Notes under the pieces: generated by a model
What the model saw: the letters and a program-made list of their open reading frames with translations, nothing else
What the model was told of the DNA's origin: nothing
Databases searched by the model: none
Assembly (NCBI RefSeq): GCF_003971255.1
Contig: NZ_CP034660.1
Location: forward strand, 1,736,001 to 1,800,000
Length of the DNA: 64,000 nucleotides
Origin: Colwellia sp. Arc7-635
Lineage (GTDB): Bacteria > Pseudomonadota > Gammaproteobacteria > Enterobacterales > Alteromonadaceae
Direction: 5' to 3'
Made by a program: the position numbers and the translations under genes
Shown here: positions 56,435-64,000 of the stretch, one piece after another
How positions within the stretch are numbered: the stretch's first letter is position 1
Layout of the letters: the number at the start of each line of letters is the position of its first letter

Positions 56435-57061
56435 ATGCTGATGTTAACAAAAATAAATCACGGTCAAGCAATCACCATACCATTAAAAAAATACTTAATA
56501 TTGGCACCATTAATCCTTTTAGGATGCTCAACTTTTGGTGTTAACGCTTTTGAAAGTTCAAAATTTGGTTTGTTTGTCAAAAATGAAATTAATGGTGATG
56601 ATCATATTTCGGGTATTGGCGCTGAAATGTGGTTTACCGGTAAAAATTCAAATTTTGGTGCTGCTATTTTAACGTCTATTGGCCATGCCGCGGTAACTGA
56701 TAGAGAAAAAGAGCAACATGACTATTTAGCTTGGGAAGCCGGTTTGAAGTTAGGTTATTTCTCTGATATTTTTGCTTATGCTGAAGTTGGCTTTGATATT
56801 GGCGAATTAGTGCTACAAGATCGCAATGGAGATGATGAGTACCGTACTTATCACGGCGATGAAGATAATGACTTTGTCGCGACTAATCGCAGACGTTATG
56901 ATGACGCTAATAACATTGATGGTTATGTCGGTGTTGGCGCTGGTATTAAGTTTGAGCACATTCAAATTGAAGCGTTTACACGCTTAAGACAAATTGATGG
57001 CGAGTATTGGAAAGCAGATAATCAAGCATTCACTGGCGCTAAATTATCTGTGGTATTTTAA
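56435..57061 (+). CDS. Putative outer-membrane beta-barrel protein
   Basis: A 208-aa exported protein with a signal peptide (about residues 19-38; possible lipobox-like ILLGC but the following sequence STFGVNA suggests ordinary cleavage at VNA). The mature chain shows alternating residues typical of amphipathic beta strands (FGLFVKNEI, GAEMWFTG, YVGVGAGIKF) and ends in Phe (KLSVVF), as many outer-membrane barrels do. Acidic loops contain NGDDEYRTYHGDEDND. I do not recognise a closer family. RBS ggagc is 13 bases before the ATG; start might be codon 3. Confidence 0.6.
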   Translation: MLMLTKINHGQAITIPLKKYLILAPLILLGCSTFGVNAFESSKFGLFVKNEINGDDHISGIGAEMWFTGKNSNFGAAILTSIGHAAVTDREKEQHDYLAWEAGLKLGYFSDIFAYAEVGFDIGELVLQDRNGDDEYRTYHGDEDNDFVATNRRRYDDANNIDGYVGVGAGIKFEHIQIEAFTRLRQIDGEYWKADNQAFTGAKLSVVF

Positions 57062-57214
57062 GTTGAGTAATAACATGTAAACTGAAACTGAAATGAGATT
57101 TTAACGTCTTAATGACTAAGCTCAATGACGTAACTTGAGCCTGGGATACGTCATCATTGCTTCTAAAATCACCTAACTTTTCTTGCTATAACTCAGTTGA
57201 ACATAAAGCGCTAA

Positions 57215-57691
57215 TTAGCTGGGTTTTTTGCCGATCTTAAAGTAGCCAGTTGAAAGAAATTGTACGGCTTCGCTGCGTTTTTTAGCAATTAAAATAGCGC
57301 CATCATCCATAAATAGAAAGTTCTTCCAGCAACGTTGAAAAACAGCCCACGTGGTTTCGATAACATTATTACGCGCGCTGCAATAATAAACTACCGTGTT
57401 ATTGTCCCATTGCAGGTGGGCAGAAATCATTTCGGGCAATGCTGACTCTTCACTATCCCAAACGCCTTCCCATTTACCGTTATCAGTCCAAGATGTGGTA
57501 TTTTCTGGCCAATCACCTTTCTTAAAAAAATCGGGGTGATCAACTTGTTTACTAATAGCGCCATCCCAAAGTACCTTCGCACGTTGACTTGCCATAGGTT
57601 TTATTTTTGCACTGTCGCTATCGCTAATAGGTAAGCTTTTGTGTTTGAAGATCCAAGCATTTTTTAATTCATCAATTGATGTGTAATTCAT
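57215..57691 (-). CDS. DUF2947 protein
   Basis: A 158-aa cytoplasmic protein of DUF2947, found in Vibrio, Shewanella and Alteromonas relatives, function unknown. Conserved parts are WIFKHKSLPISDSD at the start, DHPDFFKKGDWP, and WDNNTVVYYCSARNNVIETTW followed by FQRCWKNFLFMDDGAIL. Its length matches the family. It is encoded opposite to the outer-membrane-like gene. Confidence 0.75.
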   Translation of the reverse strand: MNYTSIDELKNAWIFKHKSLPISDSDSAKIKPMASQRAKVLWDGAISKQVDHPDFFKKGDWPENTTSWTDNGKWEGVWDSEESALPEMISAHLQWDNNTVVYYCSARNNVIETTWAVFQRCWKNFLFMDDGAILIAKKRSEAVQFLSTGYFKIGKKPS

Positions 57692-58024
57692 AGTGATTAT
57701 ATTGCTGACTTTAATTTTAGTGTAACTAGAAATTCTATTGTCTCATTATTTTGCTTAAATTTGCAGATTTTAAAACGAAAAAATACAGTTAAAGTAATAG
57801 ATAATTGATATTCCTCAATGAGCGAATTCTGTTTCTGCTGACGGGGAGTTGTCTAAGCATCGTACTTTGGAACTGATTTATCGAAAACAGTTTAAACTAA
57901 AGCTACTTTTGAAATTTAGAATGCTGTCAGCCGAGTGTTATGCCTATCAGTATGATTAATTTGAGCTTTCTGTTGTGTATTCAATTTTAATTTCAAGTGT
58001 TAAGTGCCGGGAAATATGAGGTTG
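57692..58024. other. Intergenic region, no gene seen
   Basis: About 330 bases between the DUF2947 gene and the LysR remnant. No coding frame, repeat or RNA is seen. Confidence 0.35.
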
Positions 58025-58276
58025 TTAGGTCATATTTTGTATTTGATTTAAGGTATCAACAAGCAAGTGAGTTTGCGTAAAAACTTCTTCTCCGGCAGGT
58101 GTTAAAGCCAAAGATCGTGTTGAACGGTTAATTAATTGTACACCTAGGCTAGTTTCAAGTTTTTTAATTTGTTTTGATAGAGAAGAATTGTCCATATTTT
58201 GAAGAGCAGCGGCTTTGGCAAAAGAGCTTTACTTAACAACGTCAAGGAATAGGACTAACTGATTTGTGGCAATCAT
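58025..58276 (-). pseudogene. LysR-type regulator remnant (DNA-binding domain only)
   Basis: On the minus strand an ATG at 58274-58276 opens MIATNQLVLFLDVVK, then an in-frame TAA (58229-58231) where the family usually has Gln or Glu, and continues SSFAKAAALQNMDNSSLSKQ, KKLETSLGVQLINRST and LALTPAGEEVFTQTHLLV to TAA at 58025. This is the complete N-terminal winged helix of a LysR-type regulator, about 83 residues, but the co-inducer-binding domain of about 200 residues is missing. The HTH core (LSKQIKKLE) is intact apart from the stop. Confidence 0.8.
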
Positions 58277-58499
58277 GGAACGTCCAAATTTGAAAGCATA
58301 TAGCAACTGCATAGAGAGTATATTAAAAGGAGGGCTAAATTATCTAACAAAGCTTTTATCATGAAAAATCACCCTATAAATCAAATTACATCCGCAAGGA
58401 AAAATAGTAACGTTTGGTGAATTATCATTGCTGTTTAAGTAAATGAAATATGACATAATTTACTTATATTTTATTCGTTAATCTCTAAAGGAAGCGTTA

Positions 58500-59122
58500 G
58501 TGCTTGCTAACTCGATAGTCGTACTCGATTTTGAAACCACTGGCTTGTCGCCAGACCAAGGTGATCGTGCCATTGAAATTGGTGCTGTAAAACTTGAAAA
58601 TGGTCTTGTTACTGACCGCTTTCAAGCACTCATGAATCCCGGACGACGGATTAATAGCTTTATTGAAAGCTATACCGGCATCAATAATCGCATGCTAGCT
58701 GTTGCCCCTCTTGTACGAAAGTGATGACTGACTTTTGTGATTTTATTGGCGAAAGTAATTTACTCGCTCATAATGCTGCTTTTGACTCTCGTTTTCTTGA
58801 AGCTGAATTCTCACGCTTAAACCGACAGGTGTTAGGTGAATTTACTTGTTCGTTATTACTCTCACGTCGAATTTATCAAGATGCGCCTAATCATAAGTTA
58901 GGCACTTTAATCAATTATAAGAATATTGCTGTTGATGGTAGTTTTCATAGGGCATTATTCGATGCAGAAATGACAGCTGAATTATGGTTGGTTATGTTGA
59001 ATGATCTCAGTGAGCGTTACGGTTTAGAGAATATTCCTTTTAGCTTGATCAAGCGTTTAGTAAAAACACCGAAAGCGAAAATAGATAAATTGTTAACAAG
59101 TTACGCCGCTAAGGCTTGTTAA
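58500..59122 (+). pseudogene. DnaQ-like 3'-5' exonuclease, interrupted by a 1-base shift
   Basis: Two frames together encode one DEDDh exonuclease of the DNA polymerase III epsilon type. Frame one starts at GTG 58500 with a good RBS (aaagga) and contains the first acidic motif [11 protein letters not shown] (D10, E12), ending at TGA near 58722. The second carries HNAAFDSRFLEAEF and HRALFDAEMTAELW, i.e. motifs II and III. The break lies in the run of C at 58705-58708: adding one base restores [12 protein letters not shown] and yields 207 aa. All catalytic residues are then present. It could be an assembly error or a recent mutation. Confidence 0.85.
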
Positions 59123-59297
59123 TGCTTAAACTACGTATTTGACAAGCTAATGTTTAATATACTGTGCGTAATATTGGTTGTTATTTTCCGTGTGGTTTTT
59201 AGCTCTAATTGCCTTATTTTCCTGAATCACGATTAATTTCTGCAGCGATGACTGTCTTGAATGCCAGAAGAATGAATTATTTAAGGTTTTATTTGTT

Positions 59298-60305
59298 ATG
59301 AAGATTGAAACATCAAAGTTCACGCCAAAACCTTCATCAAAGGCTATATCAAAGGCTATATCAAAGGCTATATCGAAGCCAACACTCGAATCAACAAAAT
59401 TGACAAGCACAGAGTTGACAAAGTTTCGCTATAGCGCTGATGGTCGTGTATTACAGCGTGATCATGTCATTATCGAACAGCCACTACAAATACGTTTATG
59501 CTGGCAAGCATCAGTAAATGTTGAGTACGAAAGCCAAATATTTTCCATTACGATGCGAACGCCGGGTGACGATAAGGCATTAATCATTGGTTTAATGCAG
59601 TCAGAAGGGATTATTGAACATTATCAACAACTCGACAGCGTGTTACCTGAAATTGACGGTTTTGAAATGGATGACTTTGAAATAGGTGAACATGAACTTG
59701 ATTCTGAAAGTGCCACCGTAATTGACAATCAATGGCAAGTGAAATTGGTCAGCGGTATTCTACCCGATATCAAGTCACTTGAACGCTTCCAAGTGACTTA
59801 TAGCAGCTGTGGCCTGTGTGGCACAACGTCATTAAAGTCATTGGAAATGAAGAACCCACCGTGCTTAAATCAGCATAAAGGTTGGTTATCATTCGAGGCT
59901 ATTTGTGCCATGCCAAATATCATGCGTTTGGCGCAATCTCAGTTTATTAAAACTGGTGGCTCACATGCTGCTGCTTTATTTGATGAGTTAGGTCAGTTAG
60001 TGTGTATAAAAGAAGATATTGGCCGTCATAATGCCCTAGATAAATTATTTGGCGCTAGCTTAATGCAGCAAGATATTCGTGGTTCAAAATGTAGTGTAAT
60101 TGTCAGCGGTCGTATTAGTTTTGAAATTGTCCAAAAAACCGTCATGGCTGGCGTTGGAGTATTAATCGCAGTAGGTGCACCATCTGAATTAGCGATAGTT
60201 TCAGCCAAACGTTTTGATTTAACTTTAATTGGTTTCACCAAAGAAAGCGGTTTTAATTTATATCATGGAGATTGGCGGTTGATGCCTTTGCCAAAAACCT
60301 GTTAA
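59298..60305 (+). CDS. fdhD: Formate dehydrogenase accessory sulfurtransferase
   Basis: FdhD passes sulfur from IscS to the molybdenum cofactor of formate dehydrogenases. The 335-aa protein is about 55 residues longer than E. coli FdhD: an N-terminal Lys/Ser/Thr-rich stretch with SKAI repeated three times (residues about 13-26), and an acidic insert (GFEMDDFEIGEHELDSES). The catalytic cysteines C171 and C174 lie in SSCGLCGTTS. Typical GGSHAAALFDE and EDIGRHNALDKLFG motifs follow. No formate dehydrogenase genes lie in this window. The ATG at 59298 is used; a downstream start would be possible near the SADGRVLQ region only with a non-ATG codon. Confidence 0.9.
   Translation: MKIETSKFTPKPSSKAISKAISKAISKPTLESTKLTSTELTKFRYSADGRVLQRDHVIIEQPLQIRLCWQASVNVEYESQIFSITMRTPGDDKALIIGLMQSEGIIEHYQQLDSVLPEIDGFEMDDFEIGEHELDSESATVIDNQWQVKLVSGILPDIKSLERFQVTYSSCGLCGTTSLKSLEMKNPPCLNQHKGWLSFEAICAMPNIMRLAQSQFIKTGGSHAAALFDELGQLVCIKEDIGRHNALDKLFGASLMQQDIRGSKCSVIVSGRISFEIVQKTVMAGVGVLIAVGAPSELAIVSAKRFDLTLIGFTKESGFNLYHGDWRLMPLPKTC
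59335..59376. repeat. In-frame 12-bp repeat in fdhD
   Basis: Three perfect 12-base units (atcaaaggctat) and part of a fourth encode the SKAI repeat near the FdhD N-terminus. Being a multiple of three, copy changes keep the frame. Confidence 0.85.
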
Positions 60306-60560
60306 AAGGAGTCTTTACTATATTAACTAAACCCAAAGGATATATGTGATGGGTTTATACAGGGGACTAATTAGACAAAATCGAATGTGATTATTATTAA
60401 ATAAGTCGTTCTAATTTTATTCTGGGCTAGTCAGCATGTTGCTTTAATTTATTAAACTTCTGCAGACTAGGCGATTAAGTAACTAATTTATAAATAAAGG
60501 CATTAACACAAAGTCATCTGTAAATAATACTAATGGCAGTCTTGAGTCTCGTCAGGATAA

Positions 60561-60968
60561 TTATGTCACGGTTTCACTACTATTTATGATGGTTAACTGC
60601 TCATTAAGCCATTTGATTGCACTGGCGCGCCCCAGATTTAATCCTGAAAACTCTTTCATATTTAAATTATCAATACGACGAACAGTCTTTAAATCGGTGG
60701 TTTGCTGTTCACTTTCAATCCCATAGCTAATAATGGCGGTTGCCTTTTGATTTTCAGCAGAGGCTATGGTTAATAGCGCTTCAAACGCATAACGGTAATT
60801 ATTTATTTTGTTGACCAAAATTGCATAATTTCCAGGGAAAGTTTGTGCCATAACCGCGTCATATTCATCAACTATTTCTAAGGTTATTTCTACATCTTCA
60901 TTGACAATAATCTCAGCAATGTTTGCTGATATAATATTAATTAGTCCAAAGCTAGTGGTTATTTTCAT
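60561..60968 (-). CDS. Hypothetical protein, possible SpoIIAA/STAS-like fold
   Basis: A 135-aa soluble protein. The beta-alpha order (SANIAEIIVNEDVEITLEIVDE, YDAVMAQTFPGNYAILVNKIN, ATAIISYG) and the length resemble small SpoIIAA-like proteins of marine bacteria, but this is a pattern guess and not a family identification. No membrane segment or signal peptide. It stands alone between fdhD (convergent) and an empty region. Confidence 0.5.
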   Translation of the reverse strand: MKITTSFGLINIISANIAEIIVNEDVEITLEIVDEYDAVMAQTFPGNYAILVNKINNYRYAFEALLTIASAENQKATAIISYGIESEQQTTDLKTVRRIDNLNMKEFSGLNLGRASAIKWLNEQLTIINSSETVT

Positions 60969-61502
60969 ATGATCATTAGTTCCTATAGCTAATTTTTTAA
61001 GTCTTATTACTTCGCTCTACAACAACTTCTCTTTCAATGTAGTTATAAAAATAGGCAATTTATCTGTTATTACCAATTATTGTATAAAATAAGCTTTACC
61101 AGCAAGTAAATAGAAATAAGAATTGTTTCAAGTTTGTATCTGATCGGACCTGTATTATTAATACAGATAAATTTTTAGCAAATCTACAGTATCTTTATAT
61201 CAAGTTCTCGTTCTTGATTATTTTCATTAGTTACTTCTTGAAAAATAGATCCAAGCTAAAAATATAGTCAATTATTACTCTGCTTAAGTAAAACTAATGA
61301 CAGATCTTTTTATTCTGTAGATCGTTGAAATGCACAAAAAGTAAACCTAGATGTATGTATAAGTGAGTTTGCATCTAAGTGCAAACAGCGCTTATAAAAT
61401 GACCTGATGTAATTAATATTAATTTCATGATTTATTGCTAAACATTTACTGGAATGATAGAAAACACAGTATTTAAGGTGATTTAACCTAAGCTGATTTT
61501 TA
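60969..61502. other. Intergenic region, no gene seen
   Basis: About 530 strongly AT-rich bases without a credible gene on either strand. The only structure is a small palindrome, ctgtattattaatacag, at 61150-61166. Confidence 0.45.
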
Positions 61503-61604
61503 ATGAAAAATCAAAAAAAGTTTTTAGTAGAAAGACTTATGAACGAAAACGATGAGCTCAGTTATGCCAAATTGATAGATGTAATGATAGAAAATAATTG
61601 CTAA
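61503..61604 (+). CDS. Possible 33-aa small protein
   Basis: A short frame starting MKNQKKFLVERLMNENDE and ending AKLIDVMIENNC. The amphipathic helical composition is plausible, but there is no good RBS and a chance frame cannot be ruled out. Confidence 0.2.
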   Translation: MKNQKKFLVERLMNENDELSYAKLIDVMIENNC

Positions 61605-61676
61605 AAATGTCAGGCAAATATTAACAATAAAATGATTTACATTAAGCTGTTTCATTGTGATTAATAGATTCAGCCT

Positions 61677-61736
61677 TTGCTCAATATCACGGCCGGACTT
61701 AAATTCGGACTTGAGTCCGGCCGTGATATTGAGCAA
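61677..61736. other. Perfect 23-bp hairpin, GC-rich
   Basis: Two perfectly complementary arms of 23 bases (61677-61699 and 61714-61736; core cacggccggact) separated by 14 bases. The arms are much richer in GC than the surrounding DNA. There is no T-run on either side. It lies 62 bases beyond the stop of mgsA. Confidence 0.85.
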
Positions 61737-61797
61737 CAATTTATTCTATTTGATGCTCATTCGATGGTAAGTAGATAATAAACTGAGATGATAAAAA

Positions 61798-62253
61798 TTA
61801 AGCACGGCTTTCGATATAGCTTTGATAATCAGGAATTGATTTTTCATAGCTTTTATCAAAAAAGGGAGAGTTTATAATAAAATCTGCCGTTGCTTGATTA
61901 CAAGCGACAGGAATATTCCAGACTGCAGCTAAGCGCAGTAAGGCTTTTACGTCAGGGTCATGAGGTTGAGCTTCTAAAGGATCCCAGAAAAAAATCAGCA
62001 TATCAATTTTCTGTTCGGTGATAAGAGCACCTATTTGTTGATCTCCACCTAATGGGCCGCTAATTAATTTATTTATTGTTAACGAGGTGTTGTTACTGAG
62101 TAGGTTGCCGGTTGTACCGGTGGCAAAAAGCTCATGAGTAGATAATTTGTCTGAATAGCGTTGACACCAAGCAAGTAAGTTCGCTTTCATATTATCATGG
62201 GCAACTAATGCGATAGATTTAAGTTCGGTCGCGATAACGTCTTTGTATTGCAT
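61798..62253 (-). CDS. mgsA: Methylglyoxal synthase
   Basis: MgsA turns dihydroxyacetone phosphate into methylglyoxal, a bypass of lower glycolysis that relieves sugar-phosphate stress. The 151-aa protein contains [14 protein letters not shown] at the start, the GTTGNLL phosphate-binding loop, the catalytic-Asp motif [14 protein letters not shown] and the [22 protein letters not shown] block (with the functional His and Asp in PHDPD). Length is as in E. coli. RBS aaagga. Confidence 0.96.
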   Translation of the reverse strand: MQYKDVIATELKSIALVAHDNMKANLLAWCQRYSDKLSTHELFATGTTGNLLSNNTSLTINKLISGPLGGDQQIGALITEQKIDMLIFFWDPLEAQPHDPDVKALLRLAAVWNIPVACNQATADFIINSPFFDKSYEKSIPDYQSYIESRA

Positions 62254-62910
62254 ATATTTCCTTTGAATTTTTAGTTGAGCATTACTGCCGCTTGTGTTGC
62301 CTTAGGTGAATAATGTTTCAGCAATCAAGTAATGACTTCATAACGTTTATGACTTTAGTCATAGGGGGCAATTTTTAAGTCAATATCATAATAGCCGCTG
62401 TATTAAAGTGGATAAAGCAGCAGACTAAAAACGATTTCAACAAGCGTTAAGTTATGAATAACATAGCATTATTCTCATTTTATACTGACACAGACAGTAT
62501 AAGGCTTTCAACAACTTATTTGTCTACCTAATAACCATCCCATATTTCGTCGCTGTCATCATCATTTTGTTAATGCCATGCTTTACTTGCCACAACAGGC
62601 AGTAAATTATTAATCAACCTTAGAATGCTAAAAATGAGTTATATGAAAATATTGAGCAAACATTGTTTATAAAGATTTAGTTACCAGCATATGGCTATTT
62701 TGATTGCACTGATATTGTTCAACAGATAATTCAATGGTATTAACGTTGTGCTCAGTTATTTTATTCATGTCAATACATGATTCTTTTAGAGTAACAGCTG
62801 AGCTGTAAGATAACGACTCGTTGATATATTTTGATGCTAAGTCATTTGTCAGTAAAGAGTTTTCAGGTATGCTGTTGTTATAATAAGATCATAAAAAACA
62901 TGAGGGATTT
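62254..62910. other. Intergenic region with an unassigned open frame
   Basis: About 650 bases without a clear gene. On the minus strand a frame ending at 62667-62669 is open for about 70 codons (LKESCIDMNKITEHN, SVEQYQCNQNSHMLVTK) but has no ATG ahead of its coding-like part, so it may be a gene tail whose start was lost. No promoter or terminator is evident. Confidence 0.3.
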
Positions 62911-63957
62911 ATGTTGACTAATAAAATGACAAAAACGGTTAAAGGTTTAGCTTTAGTACTCAGTGATGACAGTGAATTAAAGTCTTCACAGCGTGTAAAG
63001 TTGATTGAGAAAACGCTACCCGCTCTTAAACCAGGACAGGTTCTCGTTCGAATGCTGGCTGCGCCCGTCAACCCGTCTGACTTGGTGTATTTATTGGGAA
63101 AATATGGCCTAGCTCCTCAAGAAGGAGCTTTTGTCGGCTTTGAAGGCTGTGGCATTGTAGAGCAAGCTCATGCTGGTCTTTATGGTAAATGGTTAAAGGG
63201 TAAGCGCGTTGCAATATCAGCGCAGCCGGGTATTGATGGCGTTTGGGCTGAATATGCGATAACAAAAGCTAATTATTGTTTACCTGTTCGCAAAGAGCTA
63301 AGTGATGAACAAGCAGCAACTATTATTGTTAACCCTTGTACGTCTGTTTGTTTAGTTGAACGTGCAATAACTCTTGGCAGTAAAGCTATCGTCATTAATG
63401 CTGCAGCAAGCCAAGTAGGTAAGGGCGCTATTCGGTACGCGAAACTCAAAGGTATTAAAACTATTGCAACTGTGCGCAGTGAAGCTAATGTTGAGGTGCT
63501 AAAAGCATTAGGAGCCGATTGTGTGTTATTGACTACTGACGAGGATTTTGAACAATCATTGAAGGACTGCGCGGTAAAACTACAAGCTAAAGTCTTATTG
63601 GACGCAGTTGCCGCCGAAGATACACCGCGTTTATTAAAGGCGATGCCTAATAGTTCTACCGCTTTGGTTTATGGTCGGTTGACTGAAACTTATGATCCAC
63701 TGGGCGGCCTTTTTAATGTTGCTGATGTCATCTTCCGTGATATTAAGATCGAAGGTTTTTGGTTGGCTAAGTACATAGGTGATGCTTCTGCACTGCAAGT
63801 GCTAGCACTAAGTTCAAAAGTTCAAAAGCTCTTTGCTGAAGGAATTTTTAAAACCGATATTTACGCGAGTGTTGGCTTTGATGACTTCCCACAAGCATTA
63901 GATCATTATGCTCAACATAAAAGTGACGGTAAGGTGATACTAAAATGTCAGAAGTGA
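62911..63957 (+). CDS. Zinc-binding-type medium-chain dehydrogenase/reductase
   Basis: A 348-aa oxidoreductase of the quinone oxidoreductase/enoyl-thioester reductase branch of the medium-chain dehydrogenase family. The N-terminal GroES-like part has VRMLAAPVNPSDLVYLLG and a FVGFEGCGIV motif; the NADPH-binding Rossmann fold reads INAAASQVGKGAIRYAKLKG. The catalytic zinc ligands of alcohol dehydrogenases are not conserved, so it is probably a zinc-free reductase. The ATG at 62911 follows gaggg; the next Met (codon 6) is a possible start. Substrate unknown. Confidence 0.87.
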   Translation: MLTNKMTKTVKGLALVLSDDSELKSSQRVKLIEKTLPALKPGQVLVRMLAAPVNPSDLVYLLGKYGLAPQEGAFVGFEGCGIVEQAHAGLYGKWLKGKRVAISAQPGIDGVWAEYAITKANYCLPVRKELSDEQAATIIVNPCTSVCLVERAITLGSKAIVINAAASQVGKGAIRYAKLKGIKTIATVRSEANVEVLKALGADCVLLTTDEDFEQSLKDCAVKLQAKVLLDAVAAEDTPRLLKAMPNSSTALVYGRLTETYDPLGGLFNVADVIFRDIKIEGFWLAKYIGDASALQVLALSSKVQKLFAEGIFKTDIYASVGFDDFPQALDHYAQHKSDGKVILKCQK

Positions 63958-64000
63958 TATTTAGCTTTTAGCTCTTGATATTTTTTGCTCGCTTTATACT

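Noticed and set aside
61524-61739. 71-codon frame on the minus strand near mgsA
   Set aside because: It runs through the perfect hairpin and then a hydrophobic AT-rich stretch; no RBS and no family resemblance, so the frame is probably chance.
62455-62532. 25-codon frame beginning MNNIALFSFYTD
   Set aside because: Short, no RBS and no conservation clue; chance frame.

Overview
The window is a stretch of AT-rich chromosome from a marine gammaproteobacterium, most like Colwelliaceae/Alteromonadales (Colwellia or a close relative). This placement is inferred from gammaproteobacterial gene orders (scpA-scpB-rluB; rnd-ycgL-lytic transglycosylase-ycgN; sbcD-sbcC; rcsF-trmO; metG facing apbC, then dcd; tesA facing ybbA-ybbP), from AT-rich codon use, and from intergenic repeats of the kind seen in that order. 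There is no prophage, integron, CRISPR array, complete insertion sequence or rRNA operon.

Layout. Bases 1-6.1 kb hold chromosome segregation (scpAB), rRNA/tRNA processing (rluB, rnd) and cell-wall (MltB-type transglycosylase) genes. At 6.3-9.9 kb there is a small exported protein and a secD-secF pair with no yajC beside it. At 10.2-15 kb lie small, apparently monocistronic enzymes (isochorismatase-like hydrolase, FMN reductase, 2OG-Fe oxygenase, VOC protein, serine beta-lactamase-like hydrolase). sbcDC occupies 15.5-20.7 kb. A repeat-rich spacer (20.7-21.9 kb: five 106-bp tandem copies and a 7x hexamer) precedes a huge FG-GAP/PKD lipoprotein. At 26-36 kb come an MBL-fold hydrolase, two EamA transporters, a SlyD-like isomerase, an amidohydrolase, rcsF-trmO, and a dicarboxylate symporter fused to a solute-binding domain. 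At 36-41.4 kb are metG, apbC, dcd and yvcK. A strong, GC-discriminator promoter then drives one tRNA-Ala(GGC) and five tRNA-Glu(UUC) genes. At 43.8-50.7 kb are tesA with a Kef-type antiporter on one strand and the YbbA-YbbP ABC exporter and an AI-2E-family protein on the other.

From 50.8 kb to the end the window is looser and carries most of the gene decay: an S9 peptidase interrupted by a 1-base shift exactly at its catalytic serine, a badly degraded HalD/ArpA-like 2OG-Fe(II) oxygenase, a LysR regulator reduced to its DNA-binding domain, and a DnaQ-like exonuclease interrupted by a 1-base shift. Intact genes here include a YozG-like HTH/DUF2975 pair, a Na+/H+ antiporter, a DUF2947 protein, fdhD, mgsA and a medium-chain dehydrogenase.

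The most notable signals beyond ordinary genes are non-coding: a 315-bp MITE-like element with 25-bp terminal inverted repeats plus an internally deleted relative 21 kb away; a second structured element of about 210 bp present twice; several tandem repeat arrays; a 23-bp perfect hairpin; and 3'-tandem duplication of a tRNA-Glu unit. I did not find a convincing new multi-gene defence or biosynthetic system; the symporter/solute-binding fusion is the most unusual intact protein architecture.
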